Shown here in pieces: positions 38,718-48,127 of a stretch of 64,000 bases of DNA. The notes under the pieces are model-generated. The model searched no databases. It was not told the origin of the DNA and worked only from the letters and a program-made list of their open reading frames with translations. The stretch is from Pseudomonas rhizophila (GTDB taxonomy: Bacteria > Pseudomonadota > Gammaproteobacteria > Pseudomonadales > Pseudomonadaceae). Position numbers and translations under genes: made by a program. Numbering within the stretch: the stretch's first letter is position 1; each line of letters opens with the position of its first letter. The DNA lies in contig NZ_CP024081.1 of the NCBI RefSeq assembly GCF_003033885.1, positions 965,401-1,029,400 of the forward strand, given 5' to 3'.

Positions 38718-39572
38718 ATGCATGAGCATCCGCTACAACGCTTTTTCAGATCCTTGCGCGAGCGCCCGGTGTTTGCGTGGGAGCGCTATCAGCAACGTGA
38801 TGTGTTGGTGATCGATCATCCTCTGTGCCAGGCGGTGTTCAGTCGCCAGGGCGCGCAGCTGTTGCACTTTCAGCCGCGGGGGCAGAAACCCTGGTTGTGG
38901 TGTGCGGCCAAGTGGCCACAAGTCGGTGCGATCCGCGGCGGGGTGCCGGTGTGCTGGCCGTGGTATGGCCGTCATCCCAGCGAAAACGCCTGGCCGTCCC
39001 ATGGCTGGGCACGGTTGATCGACTGGAAACTGCTCGACAGCCGCAGCGATGAAGACGGTGTGCACCTGCACTGGCAGCTCCAGTTGTGCGACTGGCAGGT
39101 CGATCTGTACGCCGATCTGGGCGAACGCATGGAATTACGCTTGAGCACCGAGCATCAAGACAGCCTGCCGTGCCAATTGAGCCAGGCTCTGCACGCCTAT
39201 TGGCGTATTGGTGACGTGGGTGAGATAGCGCTGTCTGGGCTTGAAGGCGCGCTGGGCTACGACCAGTTGAACCGTGCAGCCTGCCAGCAGGAAGGCGATT
39301 TGCGGGTCGAGGGCGGTTGTCAGCGGGTGTTCCAGCACGAGGGTGAACTGCAGCTTAAAGACCACGCCTGGCAGCGTGAGCTGTGCATCGACACCGGCGC
39401 CAGTGCCGATACCGTGGTGTGGCATCCCGGTGCCCGGCCTTTGCTGGGGGTGAGCTGGGATGAGGTGTCGGAGTTCGTCTGCGTCGAAGCGGCCAGCGGT
39501 GGCACTGACAGCCTGTGCCTGGCGCCGGGGGAGCGGGCGCATTTGAGTTTGCAGGCGCGGGTGGGGGCTTGA
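38718..39572 (+). CDS. D-hexose-6-phosphate mutarotase (YeaD-like aldose epimerase)
   Basis: 284 residues of the galactose-mutarotase fold. AVFSRQGAQLLHFQPRG, IRGGVPVCWPWYGRHP, SHGWARLIDWKL with its conserved His, and VVWHPGA near the C-terminus match YeaD/YMR099C-type enzymes. These interconvert the anomers of glucose 6-phosphate, which would feed Zwf more evenly. The gene sits between oprB and hexR within the glucose cluster. A solitary REP (GGGGATAAATCCCC at 38649-38662) lies just upstream. Confidence 0.87.
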   Translation: MHEHPLQRFFRSLRERPVFAWERYQQRDVLVIDHPLCQAVFSRQGAQLLHFQPRGQKPWLWCAAKWPQVGAIRGGVPVCWPWYGRHPSENAWPSHGWARLIDWKLLDSRSDEDGVHLHWQLQLCDWQVDLYADLGERMELRLSTEHQDSLPCQLSQALHAYWRIGDVGEIALSGLEGALGYDQLNRAACQQEGDLRVEGGCQRVFQHEGELQLKDHAWQRELCIDTGASADTVVWHPGARPLLGVSWDEVSEFVCVEAASGGTDSLCLAPGERAHLSLQARVGA

Positions 39573-39596
39573 TCAAGGGGGGCAGCTGTTGGCCCC

Positions 39597-39671
39597 ATCG
39601 CGAGCAGGCTCGCTCCCACAGTGGATCTTCATTGACCGCAGATCCATTGTGGGAGCGAGCCTGCTCGCGAT
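39597..39671. repeat. REPIN
   Basis: ATCGCGAGCAGGCTCGCTCC and GGAGCGAGCCTGCTCGCGAT arms lie between the convergent mutarotase and hexR genes. Confidence 0.88.
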
Positions 39672-39706
39672 GACGGCCTGTCAGGCGCTCAATTACCCAA
39701 GCCAGT

Positions 39707-40576
39707 TCAGTTGAACTCATCCCCCACCGGATACCGGCTGGCATTGAGGCTTTCCTTGATCTTGCGCAGATGCGGCTGGAAGTCCACACCGCGGCGCAAG
39801 GTCATGCCGGTGGCGAGCACGTCCAGCACAGTGAGCTGGATGATCCGCGAGGTCATCGGCATGTAGATGTCGGTGTCTTCGGGCAGCGGGATGTTCAGGC
39901 TCAGGGTGCTGGCCTTGGCCAGGGGCGAGCCTTCGGCGGTCAGGCCCAGTACCGATGCGCCGTTCTCCCGGGCGATGCGTGCGACTTCCACCAGCTCGCG
40001 GGTACGGCCGGTGTAGGAAATGATCACAAACAGCTCGCCCGTGTGGGCCACTGACGCGATCATCCGCTGCATCAGCACATCGGCGTGGGCGGTCACCGCC
40101 AGGTTGAAGCGGAAGAATTTGTGCTGGGCATCCAGCGCCACCGGTGCCGAGGCACCGAGGCCGAAGAAGTGAATCTGCCGGGCCTGGATCAGCAGATCCA
40201 CGGCACGACTGATCAAATTGGGATCAAGGGCCTGGCAGGCGCTGTCCAATGAGGCAATGGCACTGCCAAAGATTTTCCGGGTGTAGGCTTCCGGGTTGTC
40301 ATCGGCCTCCACTGCGCGACTGACGTAAGCGGCGCCGCTGGCCAGGCTTTGGGCCAGTTGCAGCTTGAGTTCCGGGTAGCCGCTGACGCCGAATGAGCGG
40401 CAGAAGCGGTTGACGGTGGGTTCGCTGACCGAAGCGGCCTGGGCGAGGGCGGCGATGCTGAAGCGGGTGGCCTGCTGGGGGTTGAGCAGGATCACTTCGG
40501 CCACTTTGCGTTCTGCCTTGTTCAGGTCTTCAAGGCGACTCTGGATCTGTTCCAGTAAATTTCGCACGCGGTCCAT
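39707..40576 (-). CDS. hexR: HexR, RpiR-family repressor of hexose metabolism
   Basis: 289 residues. The N-terminal RpiR helix-turn-helix ([20 protein letters not shown], then [23 protein letters not shown]) spans about residues 20-75. The C-terminal SIS domain ([41 protein letters not shown]) binds phosphosugars. In P. putida the ligand is 2-keto-3-deoxy-6-phosphogluconate, which releases HexR from zwf, edd and gap. It is divergent from zwf, with a palindrome between them, so self-regulation is likely. Confidence 0.95.
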   Translation of the reverse strand: MDRVRNLLEQIQSRLEDLNKAERKVAEVILLNPQQATRFSIAALAQAASVSEPTVNRFCRSFGVSGYPELKLQLAQSLASGAAYVSRAVEADDNPEAYTRKIFGSAIASLDSACQALDPNLISRAVDLLIQARQIHFFGLGASAPVALDAQHKFFRFNLAVTAHADVLMQRMIASVAHTGELFVIISYTGRTRELVEVARIARENGASVLGLTAEGSPLAKASTLSLNIPLPEDTDIYMPMTSRIIQLTVLDVLATGMTLRRGVDFQPHLRKIKESLNASRYPVGDEFN

Positions 40577-40682
40577 ACAAGATTCCTAGAAAGACGGGTC
40601 TTTGATACGACCCTTTGCGGTGGCCTATCCTACTGATGGCTCCGGTGTACCACCACTCGGAATCGGTATTTTCGAAAAATGT

Positions 40683-40698
40683 TGTGGTTATTACTACA
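40683..40698. promoter_or_regulatory. HexR-type operator between hexR and zwf
   Basis: TGTGGTTATTACTACA is a near-perfect inverted repeat (TGTGGT-N4-ACTACA). It is nested in longer arms GAAAAATGT (40674-40682) and ACATTTTTC (40696-40704). It resembles described HexR sites and is placed to control both divergent genes. Confidence 0.7.
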
Positions 40699-40763
40699 TT
40701 TTTCCTTGAGTGATGCCTTGAAAAAAGGTATTTGTAGCTTAACTTGATAAAAGAACAAACATC

Positions 40764-42233
40764 ATGCATTCGATTACGGTTGAACCGTGCACCTTCGCCT
40801 TGTTCGGCGCGTTGGGCGACCTGGCCTTGCGCAAGCTGTTTCCTGCCCTTTATCAGCTCGATGGCGCGGACCTGTTGCACGAGGACACGCGGATCATTGC
40901 CCTGGCCCGGGAGCCAGGTAGCGAACAGCAACACCTGGCGTTCATCGCCGCGGAGTTGCGCCGCTACGTGGACGACAAGGATCTGAACGAGACCGTGGTT
41001 GAACGCTTCCTGGGGCGCCTGACTTATCTGCACGTGGATTTCCTCAAGGCCGAGGACTATGTCGCCCTGGCCGAGCAGGCCGGTTCAGCCCAGCAGGTCA
41101 TTGCCTATTTTGCCACCCCAGCGGCGGTGTATGGAGCGATCTGCGAGAACCTGGCGAAGGTCGGCTTGTGCGAAAACACCCGCGTCGTGCTGGAAAAACC
41201 CATCGGCTCGGACCTGGAATCGTCGCGCAAGGTCAACGACGCCGTGGCGCAGTTCTTCCCGGAAAACCGCACCTATCGCATCGACCACTACCTGGGTAAA
41301 GAGACGGTCCAGAACCTGATCGCGCTGCGGTTCGCCAACAGCCTGTTCGAAACCCAGTGGAACCAGAATTACATTTCCCATGTGGAAATCACCGTCGCCG
41401 AGAAGGTCGGCATCGAAGGCCGCTGGGGCTATTTCGACAAGGCCGGCCAACTGCGCGACATGATCCAGAATCACCTGTTGCAGTTGCTCTGCCTGATTGC
41501 CATGGACCCGCCGGCCGACCTGTCCGCCGACAGCATCCGTGACGAGAAGGTCAAAGTGCTCAAGGCCCTGGCGCCCATCAGCCCGGAAGGCCTGACCACC
41601 CAGGTGGTGCGCGGCCAGTACATCGCCGGCCACAGCGAGGGCAAGTCGGTGCCGGGTTACCTGGAAGAGCCCAACTCCAACACCCAGAGCGATACCGAAA
41701 CCTTCGTGGCCCTGCGCGCCGACATTCGCAACTGGCGCTGGGCCGGGGTTCCGTTTTACCTGCGCACCGGCAAGCGCATGCCGCAGAAACTGTCGCAGAT
41801 CGTCATTCACTTCAAGGAACCGTCCCACTACATCTTCGCCCCCGAGCAGCGCTTGCAGATCAGCAACAAACTGATCATCCGCCTGCAGCCGGACGAAGGT
41901 ATTTCCTTGCGAGTGATGACCAAGGAGCAAGGCCTGGACAAGGGCATGCAATTGCGCAGCGGTCCGTTGCAACTCAACTTTTCCGACACCTATCGCAGCG
42001 CGCGGATTCCCGATGCCTACGAGCGGTTGTTGCTGGAAGTCATGAACGGCAATCAGAACCTGTTTGTCCGTAAAGATGAAATTGAAGCCGCGTGGACGTG
42101 GTGTGACCAGTTGATTGCCGGATGGAAGAAATCCGGCGATGCGCCCAAGCCGTATGCGGCCGGGTCCTGGGGGCCAATGAGCTCCATTGCACTGATCACG
42201 CGGGACGGGAGGTCATGGTATGGCGATATCTGA
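40764..42233 (+). CDS. zwf: Glucose-6-phosphate 1-dehydrogenase
   Basis: A 489-residue cytosolic enzyme oxidising glucose 6-phosphate to 6-phosphogluconolactone with NAD(P). [11 protein letters not shown] (15-25) is the cofactor loop and [13 protein letters not shown] (172-184) the substrate and catalytic motif. [11 protein letters not shown] is another conserved block. It overlaps pgl by 14 bases, forming zwf-pgl-eda, whose transcription should respond to HexR. Confidence 0.97.
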   Translation: MHSITVEPCTFALFGALGDLALRKLFPALYQLDGADLLHEDTRIIALAREPGSEQQHLAFIAAELRRYVDDKDLNETVVERFLGRLTYLHVDFLKAEDYVALAEQAGSAQQVIAYFATPAAVYGAICENLAKVGLCENTRVVLEKPIGSDLESSRKVNDAVAQFFPENRTYRIDHYLGKETVQNLIALRFANSLFETQWNQNYISHVEITVAEKVGIEGRWGYFDKAGQLRDMIQNHLLQLLCLIAMDPPADLSADSIRDEKVKVLKALAPISPEGLTTQVVRGQYIAGHSEGKSVPGYLEEPNSNTQSDTETFVALRADIRNWRWAGVPFYLRTGKRMPQKLSQIVIHFKEPSHYIFAPEQRLQISNKLIIRLQPDEGISLRVMTKEQGLDKGMQLRSGPLQLNFSDTYRSARIPDAYERLLLEVMNGNQNLFVRKDEIEAAWTWCDQLIAGWKKSGDAPKPYAAGSWGPMSSIALITRDGRSWYGDI

Positions 42234-42933
42234 AGTGAAACTACCGCAGGGCGTCAGCGCCCACGAATTCAAAACCCCGGTGCTGCTGGCCGAGGGCTTG
42301 GCGTTGAAGGTGGCCGAGCAATTACGCGAGGCCATCGAGGCGCGCGGCACGGCGACCCTGGTGGTCTCCGGTGGTCGCAGCCCCGTGGCGTTTTTCCAGA
42401 GCCTGGCCAAACAGGCGCTGGACTGGTCGAGCGTGGTGCTGAGCCTGGCCGATGAGCGCTGGGTGCCGGTTGAGCACGCTGACAGCAACGCCGGTCTGCT
42501 CAAGCGTTACCTGCTCCAAGGTGCGGCGGCCAAGGCCCAGTTCCTGAGCCTCTACAGCGCCAGCGCCGACCTGGAAGCCGCAGCCGAGCAGGCCGATCGT
42601 TTGCTGGCCGAGCTGCCGCCCATCGACGTACTGATATTGGGCATGGGCGATGACGGGCACACCGCCTCGCTGTTCCCCGACAGTCCGAACCTGGCTCAAG
42701 CCTTGGATGCCAATGGCGCTCGCCGCTGCTGGCCGATGCTGGCGCCCACCGTGCCGCACCAGCGCCTGACCATGAGTCGCGCTTTGCTGGCCTCGGCGAA
42801 ACACAAAGTGCTGTCGATTTCCGGTCAGTCGAAATTGACCACCCTGAACGCTGCGGTGGCCGGTGACAATGTCGCCGAAATGCCGATCCGCGCGTTTTTG
42901 CAACCTACGTTAGAGATTTACTGGTGCCCATGA
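42220..42933 (+). CDS. pgl: 6-phosphogluconolactonase
   Basis: 237 residues hydrolysing 6-phosphogluconolactone. [40 protein letters not shown] and [20 protein letters not shown] are the DevB/SOL family blocks, with the active-site [11 protein letters not shown]. It overlaps zwf and is followed 17 bp later by eda, so the three lie in one operon. The length is normal. Confidence 0.96.
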   Translation: MAISEVKLPQGVSAHEFKTPVLLAEGLALKVAEQLREAIEARGTATLVVSGGRSPVAFFQSLAKQALDWSSVVLSLADERWVPVEHADSNAGLLKRYLLQGAAAKAQFLSLYSASADLEAAAEQADRLLAELPPIDVLILGMGDDGHTASLFPDSPNLAQALDANGARRCWPMLAPTVPHQRLTMSRALLASAKHKVLSISGQSKLTTLNAAVAGDNVAEMPIRAFLQPTLEIYWCP

Positions 42934-42950
42934 ACCAAGGATCAGCCGCT

Positions 42951-43616
42951 ATGACAAACCCATCCCCGACCGTATCCATGGCGGACAAAGTTACCCTGAT
43001 CGACAGCCTCTGCGCCAAGGCGCGGATCCTGCCGGTGATCACCATCGCCCGTGAGCAGGACATCCTGCCGCTGGCCGATGCCCTGGCCGCCGGCGGCCTG
43101 ACGGCGCTGGAAGTGACCTTGCGTTCCCAGTACGGCCTCAAGGCCATCCAGGTGCTGCGCGAGCAACGTCCGGAACTGGTGACCGGGGCCGGTACGGTGC
43201 TGGACCGCCATATGCTGGCCGCTGCCGAGGCTGCCGGTTCGCAGTTCATCGTCACCCCAGGCATCACCCGTGATCTGCTGGAAGCCAGCGTCGACAGCCC
43301 GATCCCGTTGCTGCCGGGCATCAGCAACGCCTCCGGCATCATGGAAGGCTACGGCCTGGGTTATCGCCGCTTCAAACTGTTCCCGGCGGAAGTCAGCGGC
43401 GGTGTCGCGGCTATCAAGGCCCTGGGCGGCCCGTTCGGCGAAGTGAAATTCTGCCCGACCGGCGGCGTAAGCCCGGCCAATATCAAGAGCTACATGGCGT
43501 TGAAAAACGTGATGTGCGTGGGCGGTAGCTGGATGCTTGATCCTGAGTGGATCAAGAACGGCGACTGGGCCCGCATCCAGGAGTGCACCGCCGAGGCGCT
43601 GGCGCTGCTGGACTGA
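42951..43616 (+). CDS. eda: KDPG aldolase (2-dehydro-3-deoxy-phosphogluconate / 4-hydroxy-2-oxoglutarate aldolase)
   Basis: A 221-residue class I aldolase splitting KDPG into pyruvate and glyceraldehyde 3-phosphate. ILPVITIAREQDILPLADAL is the family start, TALEVTLRS holds the catalytic Glu and YRRFKLFPAEVSGG the Schiff-base Lys. FCPTGGVSPANIKSYMAL is the phosphate loop. The ATG at 42951 (MTNPSPTVSMADK) has AAGGA ten bases upstream. It closes the zwf-pgl-eda unit before a terminator. Confidence 0.96.
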   Translation: MTNPSPTVSMADKVTLIDSLCAKARILPVITIAREQDILPLADALAAGGLTALEVTLRSQYGLKAIQVLREQRPELVTGAGTVLDRHMLAAAEAAGSQFIVTPGITRDLLEASVDSPIPLLPGISNASGIMEGYGLGYRRFKLFPAEVSGGVAAIKALGGPFGEVKFCPTGGVSPANIKSYMALKNVMCVGGSWMLDPEWIKNGDWARIQECTAEALALLD

Positions 43617-43655
43617 TTGTCTTACCGAACCTTCGTTGGGTGTTCTACGGTTTTA

Positions 43656-43687
43656 CGGTGCGCTTGGTCGGCGCGCCGTTTTTTTTT
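43656..43687 (+). terminator. Rho-independent terminator after eda
   Basis: CGGTGCGC and GCGCGCCG pair, with one G-T pair, around TTGGTCG; a run of nine T residues follows. Confidence 0.85.
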
Positions 43688-43727
43688 GCCTGGGTTTTAT
43701 CGTACCGCGCTGGATAAACGCTGGATT

Positions 43728-43858
43728 TGTGGCGAGGAGATTTATCCCCGCTGGGGCGCGCAGCGGCCCCGAAACCTGACATCTCGGTGCGTCAGATAGG
43801 TTAAGTCCTCCTTGCTGGGCTGCTGCGCAGCCCTGCGGAGATAAATCCCCTCGCCACA
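43728..43858. repeat. Second-class REP pair (GGGGATTTATCCCC family)
   Basis: TGTGGCGAGGAGATTTATCC at the left is mirrored by GATAAATCCCCTCGCCACA at the right. Inner GCGCAGCGGCCCC and GGGCTGCTGCGC segments also occur. Similar pairs are at 49198 and 54873. It is distinct from the GTGGGAGC family. Confidence 0.85.
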
Positions 43859-43859
43859 A

Positions 43860-45047
43860 CTACATTCGGCTCAGGTTAATCAGCGCCGCAATCAACCGCT
43901 CGATATCCTTCGCCAAGGTGATCAACCCTGGGGTAATGCGAATACACGGCCCGACACTGGTGTTGCGCACCACGGTGAAGATCCCGTAGTCATCGAGCAG
44001 TCGATCGGCCATCGCCTGTTGATCGGGCTGGGCGGTGAAGCGCATCGACGTGATGCCACAGTACAGGCGCGGATCGTCCGGCGTCATGATTTCGATCCCC
44101 GGTACATCACGCACGGCGTTCACCCACAGGTCGCGCAGATAACTGAGCCGCACGCCCTTGGCCGATGCGCCACCCAATGAGCGGTGCTCCTCCAGGACCA
44201 AGGGCAGGGTGAGCAAAGCCGGGATATTGGGCGTGCTGTGGGGCGTTCGCGAGCGCACGTCAGTGGCAGGGTAATGATCTTCGTCCATGTCCGGGTCGAT
44301 GTCGGCCAGCCGTTGCGGTGCGATGTATAAAAAGCCCAGGGCCAGCGGCCCGCCGATCCACTTCTGCAGGTTGAACCCGGCGAATTCGATACCGAGCTTC
44401 TTCAGATCGAAATCGATCTGGCCCAGGGCGTGGGCACCGTCGAGAATGATATCGACGCCAAACTCACGGGCGGTTTCGGCAATGGCCTGGACCGGCATCA
44501 CCAGCCCAGTGAGGTGGTTGACGTAGGTCAGCGCCATCAGCTTGAGACGCGGGTAACGAATGAACGCTTGGCGATAAGTGCCCACCAGGCTTTCGAAACT
44601 GGCGGGGTGCGGGTGGACGAGTTCAATCACCTCTACGCCACGCTGCCGGGCCAGCCAGCGCATTGCGCTTTTGACCGACGCGTATTCCAGATCACAGATC
44701 AGCACCTGATCGCCAGGCTTGAGACCGTTGTAGTTGCGAATCAGCGTTTGCAGGGCGTCTCCGGCACTGTTGGCCAGCGCTACGCTAGCGGGGGACGCGT
44801 GGATCAGTTGCGCCACTTGCTGGCGAATCGCTTCGCCATGGTCCCGGTCGAAATGCTGGCGCACGTACACCGAGTTACCGCGATTGACGAACTCAATATT
44901 GCGTTGGTACTCCTCGACCACGGTCCGGGACATGCGGCCGAAGTAGCCGTTTTCCAGATTGAGCGGCCCATTGGGGTCGACATCGTAGCGACCCACAAAA
45001 GTTTCCCAGAAAGCTTCATCGTGGGCGCGCAGGGTGTTCTCGGGCAT
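43860..45047 (-). CDS. Class V aminotransferase-fold PLP enzyme (isopenicillin N epimerase-like)
   Basis: About 395 residues of fold type I. LNLENGYFGRMSRTVVEEYQ, VALANSAGDALQTLIRN, DIILDGAHALGQIDFDL (PLP-binding Asp) and FNLQKWIGGPLALGFLY (Schiff-base Lys) match the isopenicillin N epimerase/CsdA-like group. The reaction is not predictable: epimerase, lyase or aminotransferase. It directly follows the DUF3820 gene on the same strand. A TTG at 45059, immediately after that gene's stop, could be the start instead and would add four residues. Confidence 0.82.
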   Translation of the reverse strand: MPENTLRAHDEAFWETFVGRYDVDPNGPLNLENGYFGRMSRTVVEEYQRNIEFVNRGNSVYVRQHFDRDHGEAIRQQVAQLIHASPASVALANSAGDALQTLIRNYNGLKPGDQVLICDLEYASVKSAMRWLARQRGVEVIELVHPHPASFESLVGTYRQAFIRYPRLKLMALTYVNHLTGLVMPVQAIAETAREFGVDIILDGAHALGQIDFDLKKLGIEFAGFNLQKWIGGPLALGFLYIAPQRLADIDPDMDEDHYPATDVRSRTPHSTPNIPALLTLPLVLEEHRSLGGASAKGVRLSYLRDLWVNAVRDVPGIEIMTPDDPRLYCGITSMRFTAQPDQQAMADRLLDDYGIFTVVRNTSVGPCIRITPGLITLAKDIERLIAALINLSRM

Positions 45048-45059
45048 GGCGTGGCTCAA

Positions 45060-45296
45060 TCAATGTTGGGGCTTGGGTTTGCCGTGTTTGGCACGCAGGG
45101 GGTCAAGCAGATCCGACAGACCGTTGTGGTCGATCTCCTGCATCAGCGCCAGCAAACCGCCCAGTTCCCCGTGAGGAAAACCCTCGCGAGCGAACCAGTT
45201 CAGGTATTGCCCGGGCAGGTCGGCCAGGATTCGGCCTTTGTATTTGCCGAAGGGCATCTGGCGTGTCACCAGCAGTTCGAGCTTTTCCGGGTTCAT
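45060..45296 (-). CDS. DUF3820 family protein
   Basis: 78 residues: MNPEKLELLVTRQMPFGKYK, then GRILADLPGQYLNWFAREGFP and GGLLALMQEIDHNGLSDLLDPL. The MPFGKYKG and LPxxYLxWF phrases mark the DUF3820 family, possibly nucleic-acid related but without a known function. It is immediately upstream of the class V PLP enzyme gene with no gap, so the two are very likely cotranscribed. Confidence 0.8.
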   Translation of the reverse strand: MNPEKLELLVTRQMPFGKYKGRILADLPGQYLNWFAREGFPHGELGGLLALMQEIDHNGLSDLLDPLRAKHGKPKPQH

Positions 45297-45440
45297 GGCA
45301 GGGGTCTTGATTCAGTCAGCCTGGAAAATACAGGCATTCTGCATGCAGGCCAAATGACAGATCATGCAAAGAACACGGATACAGTTATCGAGCGATTGAT
45401 TAACTTATTGATTTTTAATGTTTTTATTTGTGATTGCGGC

Positions 45441-45456
45441 TGGCACGACCGATGCA
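45441..45456 (+). promoter_or_regulatory. Sigma-54 (RpoN) promoter of the PA2169-type gene
   Basis: TGGCACGACCGATGCA fits TGGCACG-N4-TTGCA except for one base, with GG and GC at the -24 and -12 positions. It lies about 45 bp upstream of the next start codon. The flanking DNA is AT-rich. Confidence 0.65.
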
Positions 45457-45501
45457 ATATTCCTTGTAGGTTTTTTATTCACCAAGCAAAGGAATTGAAA
45501 A

Positions 45502-45966
45502 ATGACCGACATCAACAAAGAATCCATCTCCGTCCTGAACGACCTGATCGAGACCAGCAAAGATGGTCAGGAAGGTTTCAAGACTTGCGCTGAAGACATC
45601 AAGCATCCACAACTCAAGGATTTGTTCGTCCAGCGCGCCGCAGACTGCGCTGCCGCCGCGGCTGAGCTGCAAGCTGCCGTACGGGCACTGGGTGGCGATC
45701 CGGAAACTTCCACCAGCGTTGCCGGTGATATGCATCGCCGTTGGGTGGACGTGAAATCCATGTTCACTGGCAAGGACGAAGAAGCAGTGCTCAACGAAGC
45801 CGAGCGCGGTGAAGACCATGCCCTTAAGGCTTACAAAGAAGCCATGGAGAAAATCAGCAAGCACAACCTGGTTGGTATTCGCGATCTGGTTGAGCGTCAG
45901 TACCATGGTGTGCAGCGCAACCATGACCAGGTAAAAGCCCTGCGTAACCAGGCGCGCGCCAGCTAA
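45502..45966 (+). CDS. PA2169-family four-helix-bundle protein (DUF2383)
   Basis: A 154-residue helical cytosolic protein. VLNDLIETSKDGQEGFKTCA, HPQLKDLFVQRAADCAAAAA, GEDHALKAYKEAMEK and VERQYHGVQRNHDQVKALR are the ferritin-like DUF2383 pattern (PA2169 type). The function is unknown; relatives are stress- or stationary-phase proteins. AAAGGAATTG is a good ribosome site. It is preceded by a sigma-54-like promoter and followed by a strong terminator, so it is a single-gene unit. Confidence 0.87.
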   Translation: MTDINKESISVLNDLIETSKDGQEGFKTCAEDIKHPQLKDLFVQRAADCAAAAAELQAAVRALGGDPETSTSVAGDMHRRWVDVKSMFTGKDEEAVLNEAERGEDHALKAYKEAMEKISKHNLVGIRDLVERQYHGVQRNHDQVKALRNQARAS

Positions 45967-45981
45967 ACACGCGCGCTTTAC

Positions 45982-46012
45982 AAAAAACGCCAGCCTGTCT
46001 GGCGTTTTTTTT
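45982..46012 (+). terminator. Rho-independent terminator after the PA2169-type gene
   Basis: AACGCCAG and CTGGCGTT pair around CCTGT, flanked by A and T runs, 16 bp after the stop codon. The A-T runs may let it work in both directions. Confidence 0.9.
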
Positions 46013-46126
46013 ATGCCGATCATGTAACGGTGGCTCTGGACTCAAATAGATAGCCAGCTAATAATTGCACCCTCCATCACCCTTTATTGCATCTATCGTT
46101 ACTGCGTCCCCATAAGAGTTTTTCGC

Positions 46127-48127
46127 GTGCCCATTACTTTCCAGGCCCTGTTCGCTCCCGACCGCCTCGCTGTGCAATTCGCCGTCAAGACCGTGCTTGG
46201 TGGTGGCTTGGCGCTTTGGCTGGCCTTGCGCTGGGGCCTGGAGCAGCCTTCATGGGCGTTGATGACCGCGATCATCGTGGCGCAACCGCTGTCCGGGATG
46301 GTGGTGCAGAAAGGTTTGGCGCGATTGGTCGGCACGCTGGTGGGCACCGTCATGTCGGTGGTGTTCATGGGGCTGTTTGCTCAGGCACCGTGGTTGTTCC
46401 TACTGGCGCTGGCCGTGTGGCTGGGCTTGTGCACGGCTTGCTCCACACTGCTGCGCAGCGCCTGGTCCTATTCGTTCGTGCTGGCCGGTTACACAGTGGC
46501 AATCATTGCCTTGCCGGCCATTTCCCATCCGCTGGGGGTGTTCGATCAGGCCGTGGCGCGCTGTACGGAGATCAGTCTGGGCATTGTCTGCGCCACGGCG
46601 GCCAGCGCGTTGCTCTGGCCGTTGCGGGTCGAGCGGCAATTGGCCGATCAGGCCCGTGTCGCCTGGCAGAGCGGCATGCAGGCGGCCCGTGCCACCCTGA
46701 CGGGCGACGCCCAGGCCCGTAAAGGACTGTTGGAAATCCTCGGCAAGATCGTCGCCGTGGACGCCCAGCGTGAACACGCCTGGTTCGAAGGCAGCCTGGG
46801 TCGGCAACGGGCTCGGGCCATCAGCGCTCTGAGCCAGAAACTGTTGATGCTGCTGCGCATCTCCCGCTCGGTTCGGCGGCAATGGAAACAACTCGATCCT
46901 GAGGAAACCGAGGCCCTCAAGCCGTGGATGAGCGAGGTGCAACAAGCCCTCGACGCCGACAGCGCGACCCTGCAAGCCTTGCGACCACGGGTGCTGGATG
47001 CATCCCACGATCCACTGATCAGCCCGGCGCAAAGTTATTGCCTGGCCCGCTTCGCCTTGTTGCTCGATACCGCCCTGGCTGCCTGCGCAGCCTTGAAGGC
47101 GGTGCAAGAGGGCAGGGAGGCGGTGGATCCGCCTCGCACCCTGGCGCCCCATCGTGACCTGCCCCTGGCCATGGTCTTTGGTGCGCGTAGCGCCCTGGCG
47201 TTTCTGGCGGTCGCCTGTTTCTGGCTGGCGACTGCCTGGCCCGCCGCCTCAGGCGCGCTGGTGCTCACCTGCGTGGTGTGCAGTCTGTTCGCCAGTCGCG
47301 AAAACGGCGCGCAGATCGGCATGAGTTTTCTTCGGGGAATTCTATTGGCGGTGCCGACGGCGTTTGTCATCGGTGAGATTTTGCTGCCGCAGTGGAGCAG
47401 CTTTGCGATGTTGTGCATGGCCATGGGCGTGCCGCTGTTCCTGGGAGCGCTGGGTATGGCCAAGCCGCAGATTTTCGCCACGGCCACCTCGTTCTGTCTG
47501 CATTTCGTGGTGCTGATATCGCCGCTCAATGCCATGAAATATGACGTGGCGGCGTTCTTCAACAATGCTCAAGCGATGATGATCGGCGTGGGTGCGGCGG
47601 TGTTGGCATTCAACCTGCTGATTCTGCGCGATCCGGCCTGGCATAGCCGGCGCCTGCTGGCCGCCACGCTGGATGATCTGGTGCGGTTGACGCGCCGTAG
47701 CCTGCGGGGCGCCGAGAGCTGGTTCGGCGGACGCATGGCTGATCGGCTGTTGCAACTGGCGCGGCATTATCCCGAACTGCCGGTGCCGGCGCGTAGCCGT
47801 TGGGATGACGGATTGCTTGGCCTGGACATGGGTGACGAGTTGCTGCACCTGCGTTTGAGTCTGGCCGTCGCCCAAATGCCCGACAACCGGGCCCAGCGCC
47901 GTTACTTCGATGCGCTGGAGCAGGTGCTTGAGCGCGGTCCGGCAGTTGATCAGGCCGAAGCACTCGGCCCGGCGAGCGACGAGTTCCTGAAGGTGTTGTC
48001 GATGCAACCGCCCGGCGATGCGCTGAAACTGGCCCAGGGTGCGGTGGTGCAATTGCAGAACAGCTGGCGCGCCTGGTGCCGTCAGCACGAACCTGAACAA
48101 CGGGAGCAGAGCCATGGGCTTGCGTGA
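46127..48127 (+). CDS. FUSC-family inner-membrane efflux protein (AaeB-like)
   Basis: 666 residues with two clusters of membrane helices (about residues 20-160 and 345-500) separated and followed by soluble parts. It has the FUSC block LEQPSWALMTAIIVAQPLSG near the N-terminus. AaeB-type proteins expel aromatic carboxylic acids with a membrane-fusion partner. It is translated from a GTG and overlaps the DUF1656 gene by 14 bases; an HlyD gene follows. The three-gene set (FUSC, DUF1656, HlyD) is a standard efflux arrangement. The actual substrate is not known. Confidence 0.88.
   Translation: MPITFQALFAPDRLAVQFAVKTVLGGGLALWLALRWGLEQPSWALMTAIIVAQPLSGMVVQKGLARLVGTLVGTVMSVVFMGLFAQAPWLFLLALAVWLGLCTACSTLLRSAWSYSFVLAGYTVAIIALPAISHPLGVFDQAVARCTEISLGIVCATAASALLWPLRVERQLADQARVAWQSGMQAARATLTGDAQARKGLLEILGKIVAVDAQREHAWFEGSLGRQRARAISALSQKLLMLLRISRSVRRQWKQLDPEETEALKPWMSEVQQALDADSATLQALRPRVLDASHDPLISPAQSYCLARFALLLDTALAACAALKAVQEGREAVDPPRTLAPHRDLPLAMVFGARSALAFLAVACFWLATAWPAASGALVLTCVVCSLFASRENGAQIGMSFLRGILLAVPTAFVIGEILLPQWSSFAMLCMAMGVPLFLGALGMAKPQIFATATSFCLHFVVLISPLNAMKYDVAAFFNNAQAMMIGVGAAVLAFNLLILRDPAWHSRRLLAATLDDLVRLTRRSLRGAESWFGGRMADRLLQLARHYPELPVPARSRWDDGLLGLDMGDELLHLRLSLAVAQMPDNRAQRRYFDALEQVLERGPAVDQAEALGPASDEFLKVLSMQPPGDALKLAQGAVVQLQNSWRAWCRQHEPEQREQSHGLA

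Noticed and set aside
45360..45440. Small RNA gene upstream of the PA2169-type gene
   Set aside because: The region is AT-rich but lacks its own terminator or a stable stem; it is better read as the upstream part of a sigma-54 promoter.
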